A stretch of 64,000 bases of DNA from Methylibium petroleiphilum PM1 (GCF_000015725.1 NC_008825.1:744001-808000), one strand, 5' to 3'. Positions 49,605 through 58,449 are shown, counted from the first letter of the stretch. A program made the numbers and translations. Notes: a model not told the origin generated them from the sequence alone.

Positions 49605-52265
49605 ATGGACAACACCCGCAACGCCTCCGCTGCCCCCGCCTCCAGCAAGCACCGCATCCCGCGCGCACGGCGCGACGTGGTGCCGCGCCCGGCGCTGCTG
49701 GCGCCGGTGCTGGAGCAGGCGGCCGACGCCCGGCTGGTGCTGGTGCAGGCGCCGGCCGGCTTCGGCAAGACCACGCTGCTGGTGCAGCTGGCCGCAGCGC
49801 TGGCGACGGCCGCGTCCGGCGCGCAGGTGGTGTGGGTCTCGCTCGATGCCGAGGACAACGACGCCAACCGCCTGTTCGCGGCGCTGTTCGGGGCGCTCGC
49901 GCCGCTCGATCTGCCGTGGGCCGTGCCGCCCGCCACGGTGCTGGCCCAGTTGCAGGACGCCAGCCCCGCCGCGCGCACCGCGCTGGGCCTGCTGACCGAC
50001 GCGCTCGGGGTCCGGCCCGAGTCGCGCATCGCGCTGGTGCTGGACGACCTTCACCACGTCACCGACGCGGCGGCGCTGCAGCTGCTCGACACGCTGATCG
50101 CCCGCGCGCCGCCGGAGCTCTGTCTCCTCATCGGCAGCCGCACCGCGCCGCCGCTGTCGCTGGCGCGCTGGCGTGCCGGCGGCGAGCTGGTGGAGCTGGG
50201 CCTGGAGGACCTGCGATTCGACCTCGGCGCTGCGCAGGCGCTGTGCCGGCTGCGCGGGCTGCAGGCGCCGTCCGACGCGGCGCTGCAGGCCGCGCTCGCT
50301 CGCACCCACGGCTGGGTGGCCGGCCTGCACCTGCTGCTGGGCAGCGCGCGCGCCGGCACGGGCAGCCTGCCCGCGCTCGCCGGTCCGGCGGCCCACCGCC
50401 ACCTGTTCGACTATTTCGCGCAGGAGGTGCTGGCCGGGCTGCCGCCGCCGCTGCAGCAGTTCGTGCTGTACGGCAGCGTGCTGCCCGAGCTCAGCCCCGC
50501 GCTGTGCCAGGCCGTCACCGGCCGCGACGACGCCCGCGCGGTGCTCGACGACCTGTTCGGTCGCCAGCTCTTCCTCAGCGCGCTCGACGACACCGTGCCG
50601 GTGCTGCGCTTCCACGACCTGTTCCGCGATTTCCTGCGCGGCGAGCTGGAGCGGCGCGAGCCCGGGCACGCCGCCGCGCTGCATGCGCTGGCCGCTGCCG
50701 CCGAGACGCGCGCCGAGCGCGCCGTGCCGCACTGGCTGGCCGCCGGGCGCTGGGCCGAGGCCCTGGCCGCACTGCGCCAGATGGCCGACGGCCTGCTGGC
50801 CGTGGGCGGCACGCACCGCCTGGAGCGCTGGCTGGATCAGTTGCCGCTGGCGTGGCGCGAGGCGCAGGCCGACGCGGCGCTGCTGCGCGGCCTGTGCGCG
50901 TGGTCGCGCTGGGACTGGGGCCTGGCCCGCGACGAATTCCAGCGCAGCCACGACGCCTATGCGCAGCAAGGCCGGCCGCGCGATCGCTACGTTGCGCTGG
51001 GCATGCTGGGTGCCTGCCACAACGCGCTGGGCGAGCTGGACCGGGCCGAGGCCGTGCTCGCCGACGCGGCCGACGCACCGCTGCCGCCGGCGCTGCAGGT
51101 GGCCTTCGATTCGCTGCAGGCCTGGCACGGCGTGGCGCGCGGCGACGGCGCAGCCGTGCTGACCGGCCTTGCCGCGATGGCCGACAACGCGGCGCGGGCC
51201 CCCGAGGCGCGCTACCCGAACATCGTCGACATGAGCTACGGGCACTTCACCGGCCTGCCCGGCACGCGACCGCTGATGGAGCGGCTGGGCCGGCTGTGCC
51301 GCGCCGACCAGCCGGGCGGCGAGGTGCAGGTGCCGGCGCTGCATGCCTGGCTGGCGTTCTGGCACGGCGAGCCCGGCACGGCCCGCGAGGCCTTACACGA
51401 GCTGCTGCAGCGGCAGCGCCAGCTGCCCGGCGACACCATGCTCGGCATCGGCGCGCTGCACCTGCACAGCCTGCACCTCGCCGCGCAGGGCCACACGGCC
51501 GAGGCGCTGGCCGCCATCGCCCAGGTGCCCGCTCTCATGACGCCGGGTTTCAGCCGGGGCTGGCGGCGCACCTATGCGCATGTGCAGGCCCGCCTCCACT
51601 GGCGCGCCGGGGACGCCGACGGCCTGGCCGCGCTGCTGCCCGATCTGTCGCGGCCGCGCTCGGCGCGCGAATGGCCGGTGCTGGACACCGGCGCCCCGCT
51701 GCTGCAGGGCCAGCATGCGCTGCTGTGCGGTGAGCTGGCCGCAGCGCGCGCGCACCTGGAGCGCGCCGCGCTGCTGCAGGCTGGCGCGCGGCTGCCGGCC
51801 TTCATGGGCGACGCCCGCTGCGCGCTGGCGCTGTGCCGCGCCGCGCAGGGCGAGCCCGAGGCGGCCGCCGCAGCGCTGGACGATCTGCTGTGCGAGGCGG
51901 TGCAGGACGACGGCCTCGGCAGCCTGCTGCTGGAGCCGCCGGCCCGGCTGCAGGCGCTGTGGCAGGCGCTGGCGCCGCGCCTGCGCTGCCCGGCCGCGGC
52001 GCAGGCCCGGCTGCGCGGCCGCCTCGCGGCCTGGCTGGCCGAGGGCCCGCGCGCCGCCGTGGCCGACGCAGCGCCGCCGGACGATCCGCTGTCGGCCCGC
52101 GAGCGCGAGGTGATGGCCCTGCTGGCCGAGGGCCAGAGCAACAAGCTCATCGCCCGCGCGCTCGGCCTCAGCCTGCACACCGTGAAGCGTCACGTGGCCA
52201 ACATCCTCACCAAGCTGGCGCTCGACAGCCGCACCCAGGCGGCGGCCTACTGGCACCGGCGCTGA
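49605..52265 (+). CDS. MalT-like ATP-dependent LuxR-family regulator
   Basis: Large regulator of 886 residues with the MalT/LAL plan. An N-terminal NTPase domain has Walker A VQAPAGFGKTTLLVQL (near residue 45-60) and Walker B-like IALVLDDLHHVTD. A long helical repeat (TPR-like) region follows at about 330-800. The C-terminal LuxR helix-turn-helix is LSAREREVMALLAEGQSNKLIARALGLSLHTVKRHVANILTKL (about 828-872). It would be activated by ATP and an inducer and bind DNA as an oligomer. The ATG at 49605 is used; earlier in-frame starts are possible. A structured repeat element begins 19 bp after its stop. Targets are unknown. Confidence 0.88.
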   Translation: MDNTRNASAAPASSKHRIPRARRDVVPRPALLAPVLEQAADARLVLVQAPAGFGKTTLLVQLAAALATAASGAQVVWVSLDAEDNDANRLFAALFGALAPLDLPWAVPPATVLAQLQDASPAARTALGLLTDALGVRPESRIALVLDDLHHVTDAAALQLLDTLIARAPPELCLLIGSRTAPPLSLARWRAGGELVELGLEDLRFDLGAAQALCRLRGLQAPSDAALQAALARTHGWVAGLHLLLGSARAGTGSLPALAGPAAHRHLFDYFAQEVLAGLPPPLQQFVLYGSVLPELSPALCQAVTGRDDARAVLDDLFGRQLFLSALDDTVPVLRFHDLFRDFLRGELERREPGHAAALHALAAAAETRAERAVPHWLAAGRWAEALAALRQMADGLLAVGGTHRLERWLDQLPLAWREAQADAALLRGLCAWSRWDWGLARDEFQRSHDAYAQQGRPRDRYVALGMLGACHNALGELDRAEAVLADAADAPLPPALQVAFDSLQAWHGVARGDGAAVLTGLAAMADNAARAPEARYPNIVDMSYGHFTGLPGTRPLMERLGRLCRADQPGGEVQVPALHAWLAFWHGEPGTAREALHELLQRQRQLPGDTMLGIGALHLHSLHLAAQGHTAEALAAIAQVPALMTPGFSRGWRRTYAHVQARLHWRAGDADGLAALLPDLSRPRSAREWPVLDTGAPLLQGQHALLCGELAAARAHLERAALLQAGARLPAFMGDARCALALCRAAQGEPEAAAAALDDLLCEAVQDDGLGSLLLEPPARLQALWQALAPRLRCPAAAQARLRGRLAAWLAEGPRAAVADAAPPDDPLSAREREVMALLAEGQSNKLIARALGLSLHTVKRHVANILTKLALDSRTQAAAYWHRR

Positions 52266-52284
52266 GCCTTGTTGCGTGCGTTGC

Positions 52285-52515
52285 CGCTGCAGGCGCTGCC
52301 CGCTGGGGGCTCCTGCTGGGGCGGTCGGCCTGGCAGGCCGACTGCACTGCGATGCTCGCGCCAGGGTCGTGCCGCAGAACTCACTGCGCGCCCTGCGGTC
52401 GCTCCGTTCAGACAACCGCGGCAAGTCGGTTCACGAAGCGCGCTGGCGCGCGCCGACCCTGGCGCTGTGCTTCTCGTCGCCCCAGACATCGCCCCAGCGG
52501 ACAGCGCCTGCCGCG
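52285..52515 (+). repeat. Structured intergenic repeat, copy A
   Basis: First of four related elements (A-D). It folds through five complementary parts. P1 closes it: 52285-52309 with 52491-52515 (22 of 25 paired), plus CTGGGGC/GCCCCAG inside. P2 is a hairpin, GTCGGCCT-GGC-AGGCCGAC (52324-52342). Then comes a conserved strand TGCACTGCGATGCTCG (52343-52358). P3 is GCGCCAGGGTCG (52358-52369) with CGACCCTGGCGC (52454-52465), a perfect 12-bp match. P4, TGCCGC/GCGGCA, encloses a 38-base core (52378-52415) that begins AACTC and ends GACAA. P5 is GCGCGC-TG-GCGCGC. It lies 19 bp after the regulator stop and is tail-to-tail with copy D. Confidence 0.85.
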
Positions 52516-52561
52516 ACCACCACCGGTGTTGGCGTGCGCGGGAAACACTCGCAGTGGTTCA

Positions 52562-52689
52562 GCAAAGGCGGGCTCGGGCAGGCGGCGGTGCGCCTCCGAG
52601 GCGCCGCGAGACCGAGCATCGCAGGGGAGTCGGCGCCCGGCGCCGACCAGCGAGGCGAAGCACCGTCGCCTGCCCGGGCGCGCCTTTGC
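52562..52689 (-). repeat. Structured intergenic repeat, copy D (core-less)
   Basis: Short member of the A-D family, in opposite orientation to A and 46 bp from it. Its closing arms are 28 bases each (52562-52589 and 52662-52689, 25 of 28 paired) with a sequence unlike the arms of A, B or C. The P2 hairpin GTCGGCGC-CGG-GCGCCGAC (52629-52647) and the conserved strand, TCCCCTGCGATGCTCG on the minus strand, are kept. The 38-base core and P3-P5 are missing and replaced by a small hairpin, GCGCCT-CCG-AGGCGC (52590-52604). Confidence 0.8.
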
Positions 52690-52775
52690 CGCACCGACCG
52701 ACCCCCCGTCGCAGACAGCGAACCCCAGCAATACAGGCCGGCCCCCCGTCGACCGAACCAGTCACGACGAACGAC

Positions 52776-53465
52776 TCAAGCCTCCGGCAACGCCGCCAGC
52801 ACCGCCGCGCTCGGCGCGTGCCAGCCGACGATGGCGCCCTGCGCCGCGATCATCTCCAGTACCGCGGCCTTGTAGGCCGGGAAGTAGCTCTCGGTGCCGT
52901 CTTCCACCAGCAGGCCGTCGTAGCCGCGGTCGTTGGCCTCGCGCATCGAGGTCTGCACGCAGACCTCGGTGGTCACGCCGGTGAACACCAGGTGGCTCAC
53001 GCCCAGCGCCTGCAGCCGCTCGTGCAGGCCGGTGGCCCAGAACATGCCCTTGCCGGGCTTGTCGATCACGATCTCGCCGGGCTGCGGCGCCAGCGCCGCG
53101 ATGATCTCGGTGCCGGGCTCGCCGCTGATCAGCAGCCGGCCCATCGGCCCCGGGTCGCCGATGCGCAGCGTGGGCGCGCCGCGCAGGCGCTTGGCCGGCG
53201 GGCAGTCGCTCAGGTCGGCCTTGTGCGCCTCGCGGGTGTGCACCACCGGCCAGCCGCGCGCGCGCCACGCCGCCAGCAGCGCGGCGATCGGCGCGATGGC
53301 CGGCACCAGCAGCGAGACGTCGTTGCCGAGCGAGGCGCCGAAGCCGCCGGGCTCGATGAAGTCGCGCTGCATGTCGATCACGACCAGCGCGGTGGCGCCG
53401 GGTGCCAGGCGGTAGTCGAACGGGGCGGCGGGGATGCTGATGCTCATGCTGGTGCTCGTGCTCAT
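52776..53465 (-). CDS. Isochorismatase-fold cysteine hydrolase (second paralog)
   Basis: Cysteine hydrolase of 229 residues in the isochorismatase-like amidohydrolase family. The triad is Asp31 ([11 protein letters not shown]), Lys136 ([14 protein letters not shown]) and Cys169 ([12 protein letters not shown]). It is a clear paralog of the protein at 55063-55758 with the same motif order, and both resemble biuret hydrolase (BiuH) and triuret hydrolase (TrtA). The context of allophanate and carboxybiuret hydrolase genes supports action on biuret-like ureides. The ATG overlaps the stop of the ATPase gene by 4 bp. It is the last gene of the cluster. Confidence 0.85.
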   Translation of the reverse strand: MSTSTSMSISIPAAPFDYRLAPGATALVVIDMQRDFIEPGGFGASLGNDVSLLVPAIAPIAALLAAWRARGWPVVHTREAHKADLSDCPPAKRLRGAPTLRIGDPGPMGRLLISGEPGTEIIAALAPQPGEIVIDKPGKGMFWATGLHERLQALGVSHLVFTGVTTEVCVQTSMREANDRGYDGLLVEDGTESYFPAYKAAVLEMIAAQGAIVGWHAPSAAVLAALPEA

Positions 53466-55066
53466 GCGGCCTCCGGCAGCGGCTGGGCGTGCCCGTGGTC
53501 GGCGCCGCCGCCCATGTGCGCGCCGATGGTGTGGCGGTCCACGTCGGCGGCCGGCGTCTCGAACACGATGCGGCCTTCGCTCATCACCGCGATGCGGTCG
53601 GCCAGCTCGATCAGCTCGTCGAGGTCTTCGCTGATCAGCAGCACCGCGCCGCCGCGCTCGCGCACCTGCAGCAGCCGCGCGTGGATCTCGGCCACCGCCG
53701 CGAAATCGAGGCCGAACACCGGGTTGGCGGCGATCAGCACGTTCACGTCGCCGGCCAGCTCGCGCGCCAGCACCGCGCGCTGCACGTTGCCGCCCGAGAG
53801 CGAGCCGATCGGCGCGTTCTCGCCGCGCGTCTTGATGCCGTACTCGGTGATCCAGGCACGCGCGCGTTCCTTCCAGGCGCCGAAGCGCAGCCAGCCACCA
53901 CGCCGCAGCGGCGGCTGGTCGAAGTCGCGCAGCGCCATGTTCTGCGCCACGCTCAGCTCGGCCACGCTGGCGCTGCGCAGCGGTTCCTCGGGCAGCGCGC
54001 GCAGCTTCAGCAGGCGGTTCTCGTGGCGCTTCGCGCCGTAGGGCACGCCGCCCACCCGCACCATGCCGGCCAGCCGCGGGCGCTGGCCGACCAGCGCCTC
54101 GACCAGCTCGCGCTGGCCGTTGCCGGACACGCCGGCGATGCCGAGGATCTCGCCGGCCTTCACCGCCAGGCTCAGGCCCTGCACCGCGAGCGTGCCGCGG
54201 TCGCCCAGCGCATCGAGCCCCTGGACCTGCAGCGCCACCGGCGCGTCGGCCGGCACCGGCGTGCGCGCCACCGGCTCGCCGTGGGCCGGCGCGCGGGCGC
54301 TGCCGCCGGCGGTCTCGCCGATCATGGCCTGCGCCAGCTCGGCCGGCGTGGTGTCGGGCACGCCCACGCCGTGCACCTTGCGGCCGCGGCGCAGCACCGT
54401 CACGCCGTCGGCATAGGCCATCACCTCGCGGAACTTGTGCGTGATCATCAGCACCGTGCATTCGCCGCGCCGCGCGACGGCGCGCACGAAGGCCAGCACC
54501 TCGTCGGCCTCCTGCGGCGTGAGCACCGACGTGGGTTCGTCCAGGATCAGCAGCCGCGGCTTCAGGTAGAGCTGCTTCAGCAGCTCGAGCTTCTGCTTCT
54601 CGCCGGCGGCCAGCTGGGCCGGCGTGGCGTCGAGGTCCAGCGTGAACGGTGTGGTGGTCAGGAACTCGGCCAGCGCCTTGCGCTCCCTGGCCCAGTCGAT
54701 CAGCGCCGGCGTGCGGCCGCCGGCCAGCAGCAGGTTCTCGGCCACCGTCATGCCGGGCGCCAGCGTGAAGTGCTGGTAGACCATGCCGATGCCGAGCGCG
54801 CGCGCGACGATCGGCGAGGCGATGTCCTGCTCGCGGCCGTCGATCAGCACCGCGCCGTGCTCCGGCGGGTGGTAGCCGGCCACGCACTTGACCAGCGTGG
54901 ACTTGCCCGCGCCGTTCTCGCCCAACAGCGCATGCACCGAGCCGGCCGGCACCTGCATCGACACGCCGTCCAGCGCGGTGAAGCTGCCGAAGCGCTTGGT
55001 GAGCTCGAAGGTGTCGAGCGCGAGTGCGCCCTCGGTCGGCGGTCGGGGATCGAGCGGGGCGGTCAT
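53462..55066 (-). CDS. ABC transporter ATPase, two-domain BMP/nucleoside type
   Basis: ATP-binding subunit of 534 residues with two ABC domains, as in simple-sugar/nucleoside importers of the BMP group. Domain 1 has Walker [13 protein letters not shown] and Walker [13 protein letters not shown]; its LSGGQ-equivalent is degenerate ([12 protein letters not shown]), normal for this group. Domain 2 has [19 protein letters not shown] in place of Walker A, the signature [16 protein letters not shown], and [12 protein letters not shown] as Walker B, where the catalytic glutamate is absent, as is common in these transporters. It powers uptake with the permeases at 55774-57841 and the binding protein at 58450-59574. 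It sits between the two hydrolase genes with 4-bp overlaps on both sides. Confidence 0.93.
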   Translation of the reverse strand: MTAPLDPRPPTEGALALDTFELTKRFGSFTALDGVSMQVPAGSVHALLGENGAGKSTLVKCVAGYHPPEHGAVLIDGREQDIASPIVARALGIGMVYQHFTLAPGMTVAENLLLAGGRTPALIDWARERKALAEFLTTTPFTLDLDATPAQLAAGEKQKLELLKQLYLKPRLLILDEPTSVLTPQEADEVLAFVRAVARRGECTVLMITHKFREVMAYADGVTVLRRGRKVHGVGVPDTTPAELAQAMIGETAGGSARAPAHGEPVARTPVPADAPVALQVQGLDALGDRGTLAVQGLSLAVKAGEILGIAGVSGNGQRELVEALVGQRPRLAGMVRVGGVPYGAKRHENRLLKLRALPEEPLRSASVAELSVAQNMALRDFDQPPLRRGGWLRFGAWKERARAWITEYGIKTRGENAPIGSLSGGNVQRAVLARELAGDVNVLIAANPVFGLDFAAVAEIHARLLQVRERGGAVLLISEDLDELIELADRIAVMSEGRIVFETPAADVDRHTIGAHMGGGADHGHAQPLPEAA

Positions 55067-55758
55067 GCCAGTGCCTCCAGCACCGCGGTGGACGAGGCCA
55101 CCGCGCCGAACACGCCACCCTGCATCTTGACCATGTGCAGCGCCGCGAGGTGGTTGCCGTGGTCGGTGGCCGCGGTGCAGTCCGACAGCAGCAGGCATTC
55201 GTAGCCGCGGTCGTTGGCGTCGCGCATCGTCGTGTGCACGCACACGTCGGTGGTGATGCCGGCCAGCAGCAGGTTGCGGATGCCGCGCACGCGCAGCAGC
55301 ATGTCGAGGTCGGTGGCGTAGAACGAGCCCTTGCCCGGCTTGTCGATCACCGGCTCGCCGGGCAGTGGTGCCAGCTCGGGGATGATCTCCCAGCCCGGCT
55401 CGCCGCGCACCAGGATGCGGCCGCAGGGGCCGACGTCGCCGATGCCGACGCCGCCGGTGCCGGCACGGCGCGAGCGCCAGCGCTTGTTGGCCGGCAGGTC
55501 GGCGAGGTCGGGGCGGTGGCCCTCGCGGGTGTGGATGATGTGGAAGCCCAGCGTGCGCAGGCGCGCCATCAGCCGCTTGATCGGCTCGATGGGGGCGCGC
55601 GTCAGCGCCAGGTCGTAGCCCATCTTGTCGACGTAGCCGCCGACACCGCAGAAGTCGGTCTGCATGTCGATGACGATCAGCGCGGTGTTGTCGGGGCGCA
55701 GGTCGCCGTCGTAGGGCCAGGGGTAGGGCTCGGCATGGACGAAGGATTCGTTGGGCAT
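55063..55758 (-). CDS. Isochorismatase-fold cysteine hydrolase, biuret hydrolase-like
   Basis: Cysteine hydrolase of 231 residues. The triad is Asp31 ([11 protein letters not shown]), Lys140 ([14 protein letters not shown]) and Cys173 ([20 protein letters not shown]). The segment [21 protein letters not shown] and the whole layout are very like biuret hydrolase BiuH as I remember it, which turns biuret into allophanate and ammonia; triuret hydrolase TrtA belongs to the same family. AGGAG lies six bases before the ATG. It is encoded between the second permease and the ATPase and overlaps the ATPase start by 4 bp, so substrate import and hydrolysis are produced together. Confidence 0.85.
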   Translation of the reverse strand: MPNESFVHAEPYPWPYDGDLRPDNTALIVIDMQTDFCGVGGYVDKMGYDLALTRAPIEPIKRLMARLRTLGFHIIHTREGHRPDLADLPANKRWRSRRAGTGGVGIGDVGPCGRILVRGEPGWEIIPELAPLPGEPVIDKPGKGSFYATDLDMLLRVRGIRNLLLAGITTDVCVHTTMRDANDRGYECLLLSDCTAATDHGNHLAALHMVKMQGGVFGAVASSTAVLEALA

Positions 55759-55773
55759 CGCGGTCTCCTTCTC

Positions 55774-56691
55774 TCAGCGCGCGGACGACAGCTCGCCCGG
55801 ACTGCCCTGCGCCACGCTGCCGGGCCGGCAGCTCAGCACCAGGATCACCAGCGTGAGCACATAGGGCACGGCGCTGAACAGGTAGTAGCCCTGGCTGATG
55901 CCGATCGACTGCAGCGCCGGGCCGATGGCGCCCGCGCCGCCGAACAGCAGCGCCGCGCCCACGCAGCGCAGCGGACTCCAGCGCGCGAAGATCACCAGCG
56001 CCACCGCGATCAGGCCCTGGCCCGAGGAGATGCCCTCGTTCCAGCTGCCGGGGTAGAACAGCGTCAGCGAGGCCCCGCCCAGCCCGGCGATCGCGCCGCC
56101 GGCCGCGGTGGCGGCGATGCGGATCGCGCCGACCGAGTAGCCGAGCGCGCGCGTCGCGTTGGCCGAGTCGCCGGCCAGCCGCACCAGCAGGCCCCAGCGG
56201 GTGCGTGCGAAGCCCAGCCACAGCAAGACCGCGAGCACGATGCCCAGCGGCAGCAGCGGGTTGATCTGCAGCGCGGCCTGCACCACGCTCGACTCGCTCC
56301 AGCCGCCCAGCGCGATGGGCGTGAGCTGCGGTGCCTGCGGCTGGATCAGCGGCTTGCCGAGGTAGAAGGCCAGGCCGGTGCCGAGCAGCATCAGCGCGAT
56401 GCCGGTGGCCACGTCGTTCACGCGCGGCAGCGTGCACAGCAGGCCGTGCAGCAGCGCCAGCAGCGCGCCGGCGCCGGCCGCGACCAGCACGCCGACCCAC
56501 ACCGAGCCGCTGAGGTAGGCGCCACCGAAGGCCGCCATCGCCGACAGCACCAGCACGCCCTCGAGGCCGAGGTTGATGCGGCCGGCCTTCTCGGTGAGGC
56601 ACTCGCCGAGGCTCACGAACAGGAAGGGCACGCCGACGCGCAAGGCGCCGCCGAGGATGGCGGCGGAGAAGGCGATCAGGGTGTCGCTCAT
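55774..56691 (-). CDS. ABC transporter permease, BMP/nucleoside type
   Basis: Inner-membrane permease of 305 residues with about eight membrane segments, of the BPD_transp_2 family used by simple-sugar and nucleoside importers. Diagnostic stretches are LTEKAGRINLGLEGVLVLSAMAAFGGAY and the central NDVATGIALMLLGTGLAFYLGKPLI. Partner of the permease encoded immediately upstream (52-bp gap) and of the ATPase downstream; the two permeases would form a heterodimeric channel. The gene ends 15 bp before the next hydrolase gene. Confidence 0.9.
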   Translation of the reverse strand: MSDTLIAFSAAILGGALRVGVPFLFVSLGECLTEKAGRINLGLEGVLVLSAMAAFGGAYLSGSVWVGVLVAAGAGALLALLHGLLCTLPRVNDVATGIALMLLGTGLAFYLGKPLIQPQAPQLTPIALGGWSESSVVQAALQINPLLPLGIVLAVLLWLGFARTRWGLLVRLAGDSANATRALGYSVGAIRIAATAAGGAIAGLGGASLTLFYPGSWNEGISSGQGLIAVALVIFARWSPLRCVGAALLFGGAGAIGPALQSIGISQGYYLFSAVPYVLTLVILVLSCRPGSVAQGSPGELSSAR

Positions 56692-56743
56692 GACGTGGCT
56701 CCCGTGTGCTCGATCGCCCGCTGCTTCCTCGTCATGGTCATCA

Positions 56744-57841
56744 TCACGTTCCCCCGCCCTCGACCTTCAACTGCACCGGCGCCGCCGGCCCGGCCGGGGG
56801 CCTGAGCTTCACCGCGGCGGCGCGCCAGTCGATGCCGCGCAGCGCCTCGCTGGCGAGGATCAGCACGAAGGCGATGCCCTGCAGCACCTGCACCGAGGCG
56901 TCGGGCAGATCGAGCCGGCGCTGCAGCAGGCTGCCGGCCGCGCCGAAGCCACCGAACAGGATGGCGACCGGGATCACGGCGATCGGGTTGTGCCGTGCGA
57001 TGAAGCTCACCAGGATGCCCGCGTAGCCGTAGCCGGCGATGATGGAAGCGTTGGCATTGGTGTGCACCGCGGCCACCTCGATCGCGCCGGCCAGCCCGGC
57101 GCAGGCGCCGCCGATCGCGCAGGCGATCAGGATCAGCCCGCTGGCCGGCAGGCCCACCAACTGCGCGGTGCGCGGGTTGCCGCCGACCACGCGCACCGCG
57201 AAGCCGCGCGCGGTGAGCGCGAGCCACAGGCCCAGCACCGCGCAGGCCAGCAGGCCCAGCACCAGGCCCCAGTGCACGTCGGAGCCGAACATGCCGCCGA
57301 TGCGGATGCCTTCGTCCAGCGCGCGCGTGGACGGCTTGTTCAGCGTGGCCGGGTCACGCAGCGGGCCCTCGACGATCTGCTTGAACAGTGCGATCGCGAT
57401 GTAGGCGAGCAGCAGGCTGCTGATGGTCTCGTTGACGCCGCGGTACTGCCGCAGCGCACCGGCCAGCGCGATCCACGCGGCGCCGGCCGCCATGCCGGCC
57501 GCGCAGACCAGCACGGTGCCGATCACGTTGCCCGGCAGCGGCACCGCGTAAGGCAGCGCCGCTGCGGCCAGGCCGCCGAGCACCAGCGCACCTTCGCCGC
57601 CGATGATCACCAGGCCGGCACGCGCCGGCAGCGCGACGCACAGCGCAGTGAGCATCAGCGGCGCGGCGCGCTGCAGCGTGTTCTGCCACGAGAACCAGTC
57701 GCCGAAGGCGCCCTTGAACAGCAGCACCCAGACCTCGACCGGGTCGGTGCCACCGAACCACACGAACACGCCGAACAGCAGCAGCGCGGCGGCCAGCGCG
57801 CCGATCGGCAGCAGGATGTCGGCGAGGGCGGTGCTGCGCAT
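56744..57841 (-). CDS. ABC transporter permease, BMP/nucleoside type
   Basis: Inner-membrane permease of 365 residues, longer partner of the pair, with eight or more membrane segments. Family blocks are ALPARAGLVIIGGEGALVLGGLAAAALPY, RGVNETISSLLLAYIAIALFKQIVEGPL, and VAAVHTNANASIIAGYGYAGILVSFIARHNPIAVIPVAILFGGFGAAG, typical of the nucleoside-type permease. It begins with the ATG at 57841. Unlike the other genes in this run it is separated from the upstream binding-protein gene by 608 bp containing repeat copies B and C. Confidence 0.9.
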   Translation of the reverse strand: MRSTALADILLPIGALAAALLLFGVFVWFGGTDPVEVWVLLFKGAFGDWFSWQNTLQRAAPLMLTALCVALPARAGLVIIGGEGALVLGGLAAAALPYAVPLPGNVIGTVLVCAAGMAAGAAWIALAGALRQYRGVNETISSLLLAYIAIALFKQIVEGPLRDPATLNKPSTRALDEGIRIGGMFGSDVHWGLVLGLLACAVLGLWLALTARGFAVRVVGGNPRTAQLVGLPASGLILIACAIGGACAGLAGAIEVAAVHTNANASIIAGYGYAGILVSFIARHNPIAVIPVAILFGGFGAAGSLLQRRLDLPDASVQVLQGIAFVLILASEALRGIDWRAAAVKLRPPAGPAAPVQLKVEGGGT

Positions 57842-57877
57842 GGCGGTCGACTCCTGTGGCGGTCAGTGGTGCGCGCT

Positions 57878-58112
57878 GGCGCGGCAGGCGGTGGGCGCCG
57901 GGGCGGTGATGGGGTGCGGTCGGCGCGCTGCGCCGACTGCGCTGCGGTGCGCGGGCCGCAGGCGCGTCGCGCAACTCGCTCTGTTCGCTGCGCTCACGGC
58001 GCTCGGACAAGCGCGACGGATCGGATCACGATGCGCGCTGCGCGCGCCGCCTGCGACCCTGTGCTCCTCGCCGCACCCCGGCACCGCCCCGGCGCCCACC
58101 GCCTGCCGCGCC
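57878..58112 (+). repeat. Structured intergenic repeat, copy B
   Basis: Second full-length member of the family, inside the transporter gene run. P1 arms are 42 bases each (57878-57919 and 58071-58112, 40 of 42 paired). P2 is GTCGGCGC-GCT-GCGCCGAC (57919-57937), then the conserved strand TGCGCTGCGGTGCGCG. P3 is CGCAGGCG (57957-57964) with CGCCTGCG (58048-58055). P4 is CGTCGCGC (57965-57972) with GCGCGACG (58011-58018), enclosing a core of exactly 38 bases (57973-58010) that again begins AACTC and ends GACAA. P5 is GCGCGC-TGC-GCGCGC. No ORF, T-run or target duplication was found. Confidence 0.87.
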
Positions 58113-58159
58113 GAACCCTCGGTGGCGGACGATCGCGGCGCGGCACCGATGTCTCTGCC

Positions 58160-58392
58160 GGGGTGTGGCCGGCCGTTCCGGGGGGCGCGTGAGAGGCGCC
58201 GAGGCGCGCAGGGTGCGTGGCTGGCGCGCGCAGCGCGCCTCGTGGACTGACTGGCCGCGGTTGTCCGAGCGCCGTTCGCGCAGCGAACAGAGCGAGTTCC
58301 GCGGCCCGGCCAGGCAGCCGAGCACCGCAGGGGAGCCGGCGCCGTGCGCCGGCCGCCGAACCCGCGCCCCCTGGCCCGGCCGGCCACGCCCC
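58160..58392 (-). repeat. Structured intergenic repeat, copy C
   Basis: Third full-length member, inverted relative to copy B and 47 bp from it. P1 arms are 58160-58189 and 58363-58392 (26 of 30 paired). P2 is GCCGGCGC with GCGCCGGC around a triloop (58335-58353). On the minus strand the conserved strand is TCCCCTGCGGTGCTCG. P4 is GCCGCGG with CCGCGGC (58299-58305 and 58254-58260), enclosing the 38-base core (58261-58298). Inside the core, GTTCG-CTGCG-CGAAC forms a further hairpin. P5 is GGCGCGC-TGC-GCGCGCC. P3 is weak in this copy. Confidence 0.87.
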
Positions 58393-58449
58393 GGCCGCTC
58401 GCCACGAGCAGGAACCTGAGCGAATCAGCACCCATGATCCGCGCCCACC

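Noticed and set aside
52285-52515. Repeat A as an ordinary intrinsic terminator of the LuxR-type gene
   Set aside because: No T-run follows the arms, the element is 231 bp with several internal stems, and copies B and C lie where a full terminator would cut an operon. A terminator-like effect is still possible.
57878-58392. Repeats B and C as a miniature transposon
   Set aside because: Each copy has its own terminal arms of unrelated sequence, no target-site duplication is visible, and there is no transposase; shared ends are what a transposon family would require.
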